NCBI GenBank assembly: GCA_025465475.1
Contig: JAODMR010000005.1
Span: 1 to 64,000, forward strand
Length of the DNA stretch: 64,000 bases
Reading direction: 5' to 3'
DNA from: Micrococcaceae bacterium
Lineage (GTDB): Bacteria > Actinomycetota > Actinomycetes > Actinomycetales > Micrococcaceae
The notes below the pieces were generated by a model, which was given only the letters and a program-made list of their open reading frames with translations, did not search any database and was not told the origin of the DNA. Position numbers and translations under genes: made by a program. Within the stretch, counting starts at the first letter, position 1. Every line of letters begins with the position of its first letter. Below are positions 7,133-15,279 of this stretch, piece after piece.

Positions 7133-7746
7133 ACGGAACACCGCGCGGGGTCAACCGTGTGCTGCTGGCCCTGATTGGCCTGGTTTTCCTCGCGGGCGGC
7201 GGGCTCATGGTGGCAGTGGCCACGGCACCGGCCTTCGCTGCAGCGTGGCGGCGTCAGGCCGGGCGCTGGATTCAGGAGCTGCGGGACGCGGCAGGCGCAA
7301 CCGGGGTTCGGGGTGGTCCCAGCTGGATCTGGCTGGTCGTGGCCGGCGTCCTGGTCCTGTTGATCATCACCATGCTCGCTTGGCTGGCTGCCCAAGGCAG
7401 GGGGCGGACCGCCCTTCTGGTCGACAGCTACCGGACGGGCACAGGGCCTGGCGTTGCAGGCAGGGTGGTCCTGCAGGCATCCGTGGCCGAACAGGCCATC
7501 CGGAACGCCCTGGCGAACCGGACGGACCTGGTGTCTGCCACCATCAGCACCTACGAATTCCGTGGCCAGACGGGCCTAAAAATTCGTTTGGTTCCCCGTC
7601 AGGGAGCTGCGCCGGAGGTGTTAGCCGCCGAAGTTTCGGCCCTGGTTGAGGCCCTTGAGTCGCTGACCGGGCATGCGGTGCCGGTGGTGCTCAGCCTTGC
7701 CTCAGGGGCCCGGGCCAGGCTGACCAGAAAGGAGCGGGTCCGCTGA
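7129..7746 (+). CDS. amaP: AmaP-like alkaline-shock membrane anchor protein
   Basis: 205 residues, with an ATGA overlap with the preceding gene. Two transmembrane helices (VLLALIGLVFLAGGGLMVAV at about 11-30; WIWLVVAGVLVLLIITMLAW at about 65-84) form a hairpin, followed by a cytoplasmic domain with the AmaP-like VLQASVAEQAIRNALANR motif and a strand-rich end. In S. aureus, AmaP (DUF322-type) recruits Asp23 to the membrane, and that role is inferred here from order and topology. It is the last gene of the operon; about 200 non-coding bases follow before the ABC transporter cluster. Confidence 0.75.
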   Translation: MNGTPRGVNRVLLALIGLVFLAGGGLMVAVATAPAFAAAWRRQAGRWIQELRDAAGATGVRGGPSWIWLVVAGVLVLLIITMLAWLAAQGRGRTALLVDSYRTGTGPGVAGRVVLQASVAEQAIRNALANRTDLVSATISTYEFRGQTGLKIRLVPRQGAAPEVLAAEVSALVEALESLTGHAVPVVLSLASGARARLTRKERVR

Positions 7747-7839
7747 GTGCTTCCCAGCTCACAGTGCGGAACGGAAGTCCAAGGCCCAGCTGGTAGCCAC
7801 AAGACATCCGACCTCTTGGTAAGCATGGTTACGGTTTGA

Positions 7840-7853
7840 TGTAAGCGCTTGCA
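7840..7853. promoter_or_regulatory. LacI/cre-type operator before the first ABC cluster
   Basis: TGTAAGCGCTTGCA is a 14-base near-palindrome with the central CG of LacI/GalR operators and fits the degenerate cre pattern. It overlaps the -35 box of the downstream promoter, which suits repression. The obvious candidate regulator is the LacI-family gene at the end of the same cluster (11582-12595). Confidence 0.7.
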
Positions 7854-7878
7854 CAACAGTACGGTGCGTTACTAGAGT
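7849..7878 (+). promoter_or_regulatory. sigma70-type promoter of the first sugar ABC operon
   Basis: TTGCAC (7849-7854), 18-base spacer, TAGAGT (7873-7878). The -35 box is shared with the right half of the operator. The predicted start near 7885 leaves a leader of about 70 bases. Confidence 0.6.
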
Positions 7879-7955
7879 GACACCCATCACTCAACGCGGG
7901 TGGGCGGCAATGTTGCCGCCTTTCTGCATGGCTCGATGAAGAGAAGAGCATAGGA

Positions 7956-9239
7956 ATGAGAAAAACAAGAACGCTTTCCTCCGTCGCCGTTTTGGGAGTG
8001 CTGGCATTGTCGCTGGCAGCCTGCGGCGGTGGTTCGGGAACCACCAGCAACAGCGGAGGCGGCGACGCGGCCAACGGGCTCGACGGGCGTGGGCCCATCA
8101 CCTACGTGCAGGGCAAGGACAACAGCAACGTGGTCACGCCGCTGCTGGAGAAGTGGAACGCTGCACACCCGAATGAAAAGGTCACCTTCAAGGAGCAGAC
8201 CGACCAAGCCGACCAGCAGCATGATGACCTGGTGCAGAACTTCCAGGCCAAGAACGCCAGCTACGACGTCGTTGACGTCGACGTTGTCTGGACGGCGGAA
8301 TTCGCCGCGAAGGGGTGGCTGCAGCCACTCAAGGACAAGATGGCGATCGACACCAGTGCCATGCTTCCCGCGACCGTCAAGACGGGAACCTACAACAACA
8401 CCCTGTTCGCTGCGCCGCAGACCTCCGATGGTGGACTGCTGTACTACCGCAAGGACCTGGTTCCCACGCCTCCGAAGACGTGGGACGAGATGATGGGCAT
8501 GTGTTCCATCGCCAAGCAGAACAACATTGGCTGCTACTCGGGGCAGTACTTCAAGTACGAGGGCCTGACCGTCAACGCGGCTGAGGCCATCAACACCGCC
8601 GGCGGCACCGTCGTCGACGATGCCGGCAAGCCGACCCTGGGCACTCCGGAAGCGAAGGCCGGACTGCAGAACCTCGTGGACGCCTACAAGAACGGCAACA
8701 TCCCCGCCGAGGGCATCACCTTCAAGGAAGAGGAGAGCCGCACCGCGTTTGAGAGCGGCAAACTGCTCTTCCTACGCAACTGGCCGTACGTCTACAACCT
8801 GGCGGCCACTGACGGCGCTTCAGCTGTCAAGGACACTTTTGGTGTCGCACCGCTGCCGGGCAAGGATGGACCCGGCGCCTCATCCCTCGGCGGCCACAAC
8901 CTCGCCGTGAGCGTTTACTCCAAGAACAAGGCCACCGCGCTGGACTTCCTGAAGTTCATGACCAGTGAGGAAAGTGAAAAGTTCTATGTCACCCAGGGCT
9001 CGCTGGCCCCGGTCCTCAAATCCCTCTACGACGATCCGGCACTGGTCGCTAAGCTGCCGTACCTCCCGGTTCTGAAGACGTCCATCGAGAACGCGGTTGC
9101 CCGTCCGGTCACCCCGTTCTACCCGGCCGTCACCAAAGCCATTCAGGACAACGCGTATGCGGCCCTGAAGGGTGAAAAGACCGTTGATGTTGCCCTGTCC
9201 GATATGGACAAGGCCATCTCTTCCGCCGGAGCCCAGTAG
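7956..9239 (+). CDS. ABC transporter sugar-binding lipoprotein (alpha-glucoside/trehalose type)
   Basis: 427 residues with a lipoprotein signal (VLGVLALSLAAC, lipidated Cys about 23) and a Gly/Ser linker. The body is a family-1 solute-binding fold. SDGGLLYYRKDLVPTPPKTW and GKLLFLRNWPYVYNL are typical of binding proteins of the LpqY/ThuE/AglE class for trehalose, maltose and other alpha-glucosides. That specificity is by resemblance only. Two permeases follow and a LacI-type operator overlaps its promoter. A long hairpin after the stop separates it from the permeases. No ATPase gene is present, so a shared MsmK/MsiK-type ATPase encoded elsewhere is expected. Confidence 0.88.
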   Translation: MRKTRTLSSVAVLGVLALSLAACGGGSGTTSNSGGGDAANGLDGRGPITYVQGKDNSNVVTPLLEKWNAAHPNEKVTFKEQTDQADQQHDDLVQNFQAKNASYDVVDVDVVWTAEFAAKGWLQPLKDKMAIDTSAMLPATVKTGTYNNTLFAAPQTSDGGLLYYRKDLVPTPPKTWDEMMGMCSIAKQNNIGCYSGQYFKYEGLTVNAAEAINTAGGTVVDDAGKPTLGTPEAKAGLQNLVDAYKNGNIPAEGITFKEEESRTAFESGKLLFLRNWPYVYNLAATDGASAVKDTFGVAPLPGKDGPGASSLGGHNLAVSVYSKNKATALDFLKFMTSEESEKFYVTQGSLAPVLKSLYDDPALVAKLPYLPVLKTSIENAVARPVTPFYPAVTKAIQDNAYAALKGEKTVDVALSDMDKAISSAGAQ

Positions 9240-9252
9240 CGCTTCGAACGGA

Positions 9253-9295
9253 CGGTACCTGCGGGGCGGCACCTGCTGCCGCCCCGCAGGTACCG
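9253..9295 (+). terminator. 18-bp perfect intercistronic hairpin after the binding-protein gene
   Basis: CGGTACCTGCGGGGCGGC (9253-9270), loop ACCTGCT, and the exact complement (9278-9295). No T-run follows, so it is more likely to be a 3'-stabilising or partial-termination element that keeps binding-protein mRNA in excess over permease mRNA, as in malE-malF. Confidence 0.7.
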
Positions 9296-9344
9296 ATTTA
9301 CCCAATCAACGCGGACCGTAGGGTCCGTCGTGAAAGGAGGGGAC

Positions 9345-10385
9345 GTGTCTACCCAAGCCAAGCCGCTTGCAGCTGAGACCATCAGTCCCACACCAGAGCG
9401 TCACCTGCCCAAGGGTGAGAGTGCTGACCGCAAGGCAGTCACCCAAGGACGTTGGGCAGCGACCCTGATCATTCCCAGCCTGATTGTGCTCGCCATTGTC
9501 GTCGGGTACCCCATTGTCAGCGCCATCGTCATGTCGTTCCAGAACGACTCCGGACTCGATCCCGCTACCGGCCTCTTTGTGGCCGGCGGGTTTGCCGGCA
9601 TCACCAACTACACCCACTGGCTCCTCCAGCAATGCACCGGCGCCGGTGGAGCAGCAGTCGCCTGTGCTCCGGGCACCCTGGGAGCACAGTTCTGGAACGC
9701 CACCGTCACCACCTTCTTCTTCACCATCGTCACGGTGCTGCTCGAAACGATCATCGGCTTCTGGATGGCCATCATCATGGCCCGGGCATTCCGGGGCCGG
9801 GGGCTGCTGCGGGCTGCGGTCCTGGTGCCGTGGGCCATTCCCACCGCCGTGACCGCCAAGCTCTGGGGCTTCATCTTTGCGTTCCAGGGCATCGCCAACA
9901 GCCTCTTCGGGGCATCCATCCTGTGGACCGGCAGCGAGTGGCCGGCCAAATGGGCAGTGGTCATTGCCGACGTCTGGAAGACCACGCCGTTTATGGCCCT
10001 GCTCATCCTTGCCGGTCTGCAACTGATTCCGGACACGGTTTACGAAGCGGCGAAGGTTGACGGTGCCAGCACCTATCAGCGGTTCCGGATGATCACCCTT
10101 CCGCTGGTCAAACCGGCCCTCATGGTGGCTGTGCTGTTCCGTGTCATGGATGCGCTGCGCATGTTCGACCTGCCCTTCATCCTGACCCAGGGCGCCAACA
10201 ACACCACCACGCTGTCCATTCTGGTGATCCAGCAGATCCGGCAGGGATTCAACAGCGCCGCTGCCCTATCAACGATCACCTTCATCATTATTTTCCTCGT
10301 TGCCTTCATTTTCGTCCGGTTCCTGGGCGCTAATGCTGTGGACAGCGGCGAACCTACGACCCGGAAGGCGAAGGCAGCGAAATGA
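9345..10385 (+). CDS. ABC sugar permease, MalF type
   Basis: The GTG at 9345 is preferred over the GTG at 9330 because AAAGGAGGGG (9333-9342) lies just before it and would be inside the longer form. About 346 residues with six predicted membrane segments; the first is TLIIPSLIVLAIVVGYPIVS. The EAA loop (DTVYEAAKVDGASTYQRF) that docks the ATPase is intact. The long periplasmic segment after the first helix (with the QCTGAGGAAVACAPG insert) is as in MalF-like proteins. Its stop overlaps the next start by ATGA. Confidence 0.9.
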   Translation: MSTQAKPLAAETISPTPERHLPKGESADRKAVTQGRWAATLIIPSLIVLAIVVGYPIVSAIVMSFQNDSGLDPATGLFVAGGFAGITNYTHWLLQQCTGAGGAAVACAPGTLGAQFWNATVTTFFFTIVTVLLETIIGFWMAIIMARAFRGRGLLRAAVLVPWAIPTAVTAKLWGFIFAFQGIANSLFGASILWTGSEWPAKWAVVIADVWKTTPFMALLILAGLQLIPDTVYEAAKVDGASTYQRFRMITLPLVKPALMVAVLFRVMDALRMFDLPFILTQGANNTTTLSILVIQQIRQGFNSAAALSTITFIIIFLVAFIFVRFLGANAVDSGEPTTRKAKAAK

Positions 10386-11269
10386 GCACTCTGACTGCTT
10401 CCCGCAAGGGCAACACCAGCGCCCCGGAAATCCGCAAGCGGCCGTTCGACTGGGGGCAGGCGCGGACCTACATCAGCGCCGCCGTGATTGTGATCTGGTG
10501 CTTCCTGCCCGCCTACTGGATGGTTGTCACGGCTTTCCGGCAAAGTGGCTTCACCTACGACACCACTTTCTTCTTTACCCACTTCACCCTGGACAACTTT
10601 GTGGCAACCTTCTCGGAAGCCCAGGGCAACCACTTCGCCAGGGCACTGGGCAACAGCCTGTTCATCGGTATCTGCACCACCGTGATCGCACTGCTTTTCG
10701 GTGTGTTTGCGGCGTATGCACTCGCCCGGCTGAACTTCAAGGGCAAGTTCCTGGTTCTCGGTGTCATCCTGGGCGCCTCGATGTTCCCCGGCGTTGCGCT
10801 GGTCACTCCGTTGTTCCAGTTGTTCACCAACATCGGCTGGATCGGCACGTACCAGGCGCTGATCCTGCCAAACATCTCCTTCGTGTTGCCGCTTACCATC
10901 TACACCCTCACGTCGTTCTTCAGGGAAATGCCGTGGGAGCTGGAAGAGGCTGCACGTATTGACGGCTGCACCCAGGGCCAGGCGTTCCGCAAGGTGATCA
11001 TGCCGCTTGCCGCTCCGGCGGTCTTCACGACGGCGATCCTGGCCTTCATTTCCTCGTGGAATGAATTCCTGCTGTCCAGCCAGCTGTCCTCCGACGCCAC
11101 AAAACCGGTAACGGTGGCCATCGCCTCGTTCGCCGGATCACAGCCGCATGAGGAGCCGTACACGACCATCATGGCGGCTGCCACCATCGTGACCATTCCG
11201 CTGATCATCATGGTCCTCCTTTTCCAGCGCAAGATCGTCGCCGGCCTCACTGCGGGAGCGGTGAAGTAG
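10382..11269 (+). CDS. ABC sugar permease, MalG type
   Basis: 295 residues and six membrane helices. The EAA loop (PWELEEAARIDGCTQGQAF) and the family C-terminus ending VAGLTAGAVK are present. The ATG overlaps the upstream permease stop (ATGA), so the pair is translationally coupled and should form the heterodimeric channel for the binding protein upstream. The last base of its stop is the first base of the next start codon. Confidence 0.9.
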   Translation: MSTLTASRKGNTSAPEIRKRPFDWGQARTYISAAVIVIWCFLPAYWMVVTAFRQSGFTYDTTFFFTHFTLDNFVATFSEAQGNHFARALGNSLFIGICTTVIALLFGVFAAYALARLNFKGKFLVLGVILGASMFPGVALVTPLFQLFTNIGWIGTYQALILPNISFVLPLTIYTLTSFFREMPWELEEAARIDGCTQGQAFRKVIMPLAAPAVFTTAILAFISSWNEFLLSSQLSSDATKPVTVAIASFAGSQPHEEPYTTIMAAATIVTIPLIIMVLLFQRKIVAGLTAGAVK

Positions 11270-11517
11270 TGGCCCGGCCGGACGGCACCCGGCCCAGGTC
11301 AGGAGGCATACGGCAGCGATCGGGGGAAGACTTCGACCTGCTCATCGGCTTCCTCGGTTTCTGGGCGTTCGTACTGTTCGGCTTCACGGTGTGGATGGAA
11401 CTCACCGGTCAGCCGGCGCTTGGCTGGGCTTTGGCCCTGCTGGTGCTGCTCGCGGCGCTCTACGGCCTGGTCAGGCTGCGGCGCCGCCTTCCTCCCCGCA
11501 CCGGACGGCGCGGCTGA
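11269..11517 (+). CDS. small two-helix membrane protein of the ABC operon
   Basis: 82 residues from a GTG that shares one base with the permease stop. The N-terminus is basic and polar (ARPDGTRPRSGG), followed by two hydrophobic segments (LLIGFLGFWAFVLFGFTVWM and LGWALALLVLLAALYGLV) and an Arg-rich tail. No family recognised. Tight coupling to the permease suggests an accessory membrane subunit or stability factor, but nothing in the sequence proves this. Confidence 0.65.
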   Translation: MARPDGTRPRSGGIRQRSGEDFDLLIGFLGFWAFVLFGFTVWMELTGQPALGWALALLVLLAALYGLVRLRRRLPPRTGRRG

Positions 11518-11532
11518 ATCGACGGGCAGGGC

Positions 11533-11563
11533 GGGGACCCCTGCGTATGGAACAGGGGTCCCC
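11533..11563 (+). terminator. 11-bp perfect hairpin upstream of the LacI gene
   Basis: GGGGACCCCTG (11533-11543), 9-base loop, CAGGGGTCCCC (11553-11563). It sits between the small membrane protein and the LacI ribosome-binding site (GGAGGAG, 11569-11575). It could attenuate read-through into the regulator gene or stabilise mRNA ends. No T-run follows. Confidence 0.6.
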
Positions 11564-11581
11564 AGAACGGAGGAGTTAGCC

Positions 11582-12595
11582 ATGCCGGCCAGCATCGGAG
11601 ACGTGGCTGCGGTGGCGAAGGTCTCAACAGCGACCGTTTCGCGTGCCATTCGGGGCCTGCCCCGGGTCAATCCCACGACCCGGGCCAGGATCCTGGCCAT
11701 CGCGGACGAGTTGGGTTACGTGGCCTCGCCCTCCGCCAGCGGCCTGGCCACCGGACGGACAAGGACCATAGGCGTCCTGGCGCCGTTCGTGGACAGGTGG
11801 TATTTCAGCAGGTCCATCGAGGGCGTGGACAAGGCGCTCCGAAGCAATTCCTACAATTTGCTGCTGTTCAACCTGGGCGGCTACGGACGGGACAGAGAGC
11901 GGCTCTTCGACCGCAACATGGTTCGGAAGCAGATAGACGCGCTGGTGGTGCTCTGCCTGACCCTGACCGCAGAGGAACTCGACCACCTGCACCGGATCGA
12001 AATTCCCCTGGTGGCCACCGGCGGAGCGGTGACCGGCTGCTCCAGCATCCATATCGACGACGAGCGGGCCGCCGCGGCTGCGGCCAACCACCTGCTGAGT
12101 CTCGGACACCGCAACATTGCCCACCTGCATGGCGGCGCCGAGGACGAACAGAACTTCACTGTGCCGCGGCTGCGCAGCAAGGGCTTTGCCAACGCCCTGC
12201 TCGCGCAGGGTGTGACGCCGCGGCGGGAGTGGGACCTTGCGGGGAACTTCACCGTCGCCAACGGTGTCGCCGCGGCCAGGCACCTGTTCGACAGCCCCGG
12301 GCCGCAACCGACCGCCGTCTTCTGCGCATCGGATGAAATGGCACTCGGGGTCCTGTTCGAAGCGCACCGACGCGGAATTCGGGTCCCAGAGGACCTGTCC
12401 GTTATCGGCATTGACGACCACGAATTCGCCGAGCCGGCAGGGCTGACGACAATTCGGCAGGACCCGGTGGAGCAGGGCATGCTGGCTGCCAGCATGCTGA
12501 TGGCCGAACTGGAGGGCTCCACGGGCGCCGTCGCTGATTACGTCGCTCCGCATCAGCTCATCGTTCGGAGCAGCACCGCCCCACCCCGAGCGTGA
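11582..12595 (+). CDS. LacI-family transcriptional regulator of the first sugar cluster
   Basis: 337 residues from the ATG at 11582, six bases after GGAGGAG; the longer upstream frame runs through the hairpin and is rejected. The N-terminal LacI helix-turn-helix is IGDVAAVAKVSTATVSRAI, followed by the hinge region (ASGLATGRTRTIGVLAP) and a periplasmic-binding-protein-like effector domain that ends in the usual TTIRQDPVEQGMLAA segment. It lies at the end of the ABC operon it probably represses by binding the TGTAAGCGCTTGCA operator near 7846. The ligand is presumably the imported sugar. Confidence 0.9.
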   Translation: MPASIGDVAAVAKVSTATVSRAIRGLPRVNPTTRARILAIADELGYVASPSASGLATGRTRTIGVLAPFVDRWYFSRSIEGVDKALRSNSYNLLLFNLGGYGRDRERLFDRNMVRKQIDALVVLCLTLTAEELDHLHRIEIPLVATGGAVTGCSSIHIDDERAAAAAANHLLSLGHRNIAHLHGGAEDEQNFTVPRLRSKGFANALLAQGVTPRREWDLAGNFTVANGVAAARHLFDSPGPQPTAVFCASDEMALGVLFEAHRRGIRVPEDLSVIGIDDHEFAEPAGLTTIRQDPVEQGMLAASMLMAELEGSTGAVADYVAPHQLIVRSSTAPPRA

Positions 12596-12656
12596 GGCGC
12601 TACCCGCCGCCACGGCATCAGCGGTGACCCCGACCCAACCAGCGTCCCCGGTACAG

Positions 12657-13499
12657 CTAGGAAGCGCGGGCGAGCTGGCGGATCGGGATCCACCGGGATG
12701 CGAGCCGCCGGTACGCGGCGGCCGCGCCCGTCAGGTCCCCCTCGGCAAGGCATTCCAGGCCCAGGCGCACGTCCATCGGTGACTCGTCCGGGTAGACGCG
12801 GTCGGCCACCGGCCCGTAGTCAAGTTCCAGCACCGAGTTCCGGTGAAAGTCCTTTGCCCAGCCGTGCAGCCGGTCCAGTTCCTCGTACACGTCAAGCTCG
12901 GGCGCCGTCACCTCCAGCATGGCCAGGGTGCTCTCCGCGCGCTGCAGCGCGGTCCGGAGCGGGACCTGGAGCCGGACGGTGAGGACGCGTCCTTCCGCCT
13001 CCTCAACTTCCATCCGGTCCGTTTCGTGCACCAGGATGAACCAGCTGAACGGAATGCCCCAGGTGGAAATCCGGGTATGGACCGGGGCTCCGTGGTCCGG
13101 CATGGCTTCCGCGCGGCGCTGATGCGGCTCATAGAACTTCTCCGGCACCAGCATCGTGGCCAGGGTGTGGGTGGCGCCCCGGTGGAACTCAAGGGCAGCC
13201 GTGAAGGAGCGCAGCACCGTCTGGTTCGGCGCGTACAGGACCGGTGAGTCCGGGTCCAGCTGCAGTGTCCGGATGCGGTCCGCTGTTCCGGTGGGCAGGG
13301 GATCTCCACTGGGGCGGGTGACCCGGGCCAAGGAGTCCAGCAACTCCTGGCAGTCAACGGCGGGCCTGCTTTGATCCGGCAGCAGGTGCTCCTCGATATA
13401 GCGCTGCTGCTTGGCCATGAAGGCCTGCATCGGAGAAAACACGCGCAGGCTCGAGACAAAGGGGAGGGAAGTGCCGCCCAGGTACAACCCGTTCCCCAT
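12657..13499 (-). CDS. conserved hypothetical protein next to exonuclease III
   Basis: 280 residues from the ATG at 13499 (MGNGLYLGGTSLPFV), two bases beyond the exoIII stop, so the two genes are probably cotranscribed. A longer frame extending into exoIII is rejected as antisense-like. No signal peptide or membrane helix. The sequence has a Trp/His-containing central part (STWGIPFSWFILVHETDRME), Leu/Ala/Arg-rich helices (LRTALQRAESTLAMLE) and a repeat-like end (GDLTGAAAAYRRLASRW). I do not recognise the family; the linkage to a DNA repair gene may be incidental. Confidence 0.7.
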   Translation of the reverse strand: MGNGLYLGGTSLPFVSSLRVFSPMQAFMAKQQRYIEEHLLPDQSRPAVDCQELLDSLARVTRPSGDPLPTGTADRIRTLQLDPDSPVLYAPNQTVLRSFTAALEFHRGATHTLATMLVPEKFYEPHQRRAEAMPDHGAPVHTRISTWGIPFSWFILVHETDRMEVEEAEGRVLTVRLQVPLRTALQRAESTLAMLEVTAPELDVYEELDRLHGWAKDFHRNSVLELDYGPVADRVYPDESPMDVRLGLECLAEGDLTGAAAAYRRLASRWIPIRQLARAS

Positions 13500-13501
13500 G
13501 G

Positions 13502-14305
13502 TCAGTCGAGTTCCACAATCACCGGTGCGTGGTCCGAGGCGCCCTTGCCCTTGCGTTCTTCGCGGTCGATCTGGGCGCCCGTCACGCGTCCGGCCAGGGC
13601 GGGCGAGGCCAGGACAAAGTCGATGCGCATGCCTTCCTTCTTCGGGAAGCGGAGCTGGGTGTAATCCCAATAGGTGTAGACGCCCGGACCCGGATGGAGC
13701 GGGCGAACGACGTCGGAATAGCCGGCTTCCTCGAAAGCGCGGAACGCCTGCCGTTCGGGTTCGCTGACGTGAGTGTAGCCCTCCCGGAGGAACATCTCGA
13801 TGTCCCAGACGTCCTCATCACGCGGGGCGATGTTCCAATCGCCCACCAAGGCGACCTGCGCTTCCGGGTCCGCCTGCAGCCAGCCGGTGGCCTGGGCCCG
13901 GAGCACGTCCAGCCACTCGATTTTGTACGGCATGTGCGGATCGCCCAGCGACCGGCCGTTGGGCACGTAAAGACTCCAGACGCGTACCCCGCCGCAGGTG
14001 GCGCCGATGGCCCGGGCTTCCTGCTCGGGCTCTTTGTCCCCCTTGCCGAAGGTGGGCTGGCCGGGAAAGGTCCGCTCGACGTCGTGCAGGCCCACGCGCG
14101 AGGCGATGGCCACGCCATTCCACTGGTTCAGGCCGTAGTGGGCCACCTCGTAGCCGCTGTTCTCGAACAGGTCCCAGGGAAAGTTGTCGTCCTTGCACTT
14201 GGTTTCCTGCAGGGCCAGCACATCCACGTCGGAGCGTTGGAGAAACGCCTCAACACGGTCGGCGCGGGCACGAAGCGAATTCACATTCCAGGTGGCAATC
14301 TTCAC
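13502..14305 (-). CDS. xth: exodeoxyribonuclease III
   Basis: 267 residues, the family's normal length. EEP-fold motifs occur in order: MKIATWNVNSLRARADRVEA at the start, LALQETKCKDD (metal-binding Glu), SLYVPNGRSLGDPH, the catalytic-loop GDWNIAPRDEDVWD, RIDFVLASPAL and the terminal SDHAPVIVELD. It removes AP sites and 3' blocking groups in base-excision repair. The downstream gene begins two bases after its stop. Confidence 0.95.
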   Translation of the reverse strand: MKIATWNVNSLRARADRVEAFLQRSDVDVLALQETKCKDDNFPWDLFENSGYEVAHYGLNQWNGVAIASRVGLHDVERTFPGQPTFGKGDKEPEQEARAIGATCGGVRVWSLYVPNGRSLGDPHMPYKIEWLDVLRAQATGWLQADPEAQVALVGDWNIAPRDEDVWDIEMFLREGYTHVSEPERQAFRAFEEAGYSDVVRPLHPGPGVYTYWDYTQLRFPKKEGMRIDFVLASPALAGRVTGAQIDREERKGKGASDHAPVIVELD

Positions 14306-14356
14306 GAGGTCAACGCTACCAACCCGCGACGCCGGCTCTGCCCCGACGGGGTACCG

Positions 14357-15178
14357 CTACTTCCACCAACTGTCCAGCAGGCTGACCGGCACGGTGCGCT
14401 TGTGCCGGGTCGACAGGTAGCGCTTCTCGATTGACTCGGCGGCCGCATCGGGGACGTCCCTGCCCTCCAAGTAGTCATCGATGAGTTCGTAGGTCAGGCC
14501 CAGCTCGTCTTCATCCGTACGGCCCGGCGTGTGATCCAGCAGGTCAGCGGTGGGAATCTTGTTGTACACCCGCTCCGGCGCGCCCAGGTACTTCAGGATC
14601 TCCCTGTTTTGCCGCTTGTTCAGGGTGAACAGCGGCAGCACATCAGCCCCGCCGTCGCCGTACTTGGTGAAGAATCCCGTGACCGACTCGGCGCCATGGT
14701 CGGTGCCGATGACCAACAGGTTGTGCTGGCCGGCCAGGGCATACTGCGCCACCATCCGGGCGCGCGCCTTGATGTTTCCCTTGGTGAAGTCGGAGATGTC
14801 CTCGCCGGTGGTGTTCGCGTACTCCTTCTGGAACCCGTCGACGGCTGGAGCAACGTTGTAGACGCGCGTCGACTTGGGCCGGATAAACTCCAGGGCCAAC
14901 TGCGCGTCCTCCTCATCCGCCTGCACGTTGTACGGCAACCGGACGGCAATGAAGTCAGCGTCCAGGCCTTCCGCTTCCAGTTCTTCGACGGCGAGCTGCG
15001 CCAGCCTTCCGGCCAGCGATGAATCCAGCCCACCGCTGATGCCTAGCACGAACCCCTTGGCTGAACTGGCCTTCGCGTACTGCTTCAGGAAGTCGACACG
15101 GCGGCGGACTTCCTCGGCGGGGTCGATGGTCGGACGGACGCCCATTTCTTCAATGATCTGAGACTGTAGTTCGCGCAT
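14357..15178 (-). CDS. nadE: NH3-dependent NAD+ synthetase
   Basis: 273 residues, equal to single-domain bacterial NadE such as that of E. coli. The ATP pyrophosphatase P-loop is SGGLDSS at 48-54; [31 protein letters not shown] and [20 protein letters not shown] are all standard. No nitrilase-type glutaminase domain is fused, so ammonia should be the amide donor. It amidates deamido-NAD as the last step of NAD synthesis. The nitrilase-family gene at 21483 is too distant and of another class to be its glutaminase. Confidence 0.95.
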   Translation of the reverse strand: MRELQSQIIEEMGVRPTIDPAEEVRRRVDFLKQYAKASSAKGFVLGISGGLDSSLAGRLAQLAVEELEAEGLDADFIAVRLPYNVQADEEDAQLALEFIRPKSTRVYNVAPAVDGFQKEYANTTGEDISDFTKGNIKARARMVAQYALAGQHNLLVIGTDHGAESVTGFFTKYGDGGADVLPLFTLNKRQNREILKYLGAPERVYNKIPTADLLDHTPGRTDEDELGLTYELIDDYLEGRDVPDAAAESIEKRYLSTRHKRTVPVSLLDSWWK

Positions 15179-15279
15179 GCTAGGTAGCGTACCCCCAGCC
15201 TGTTACGCGTTTGTATCCCAACGGTCAGGCCTTTCCGCTCCCGTGCACTGCGGCCGTTGCCTTTAACTAAGCTGGGAGC

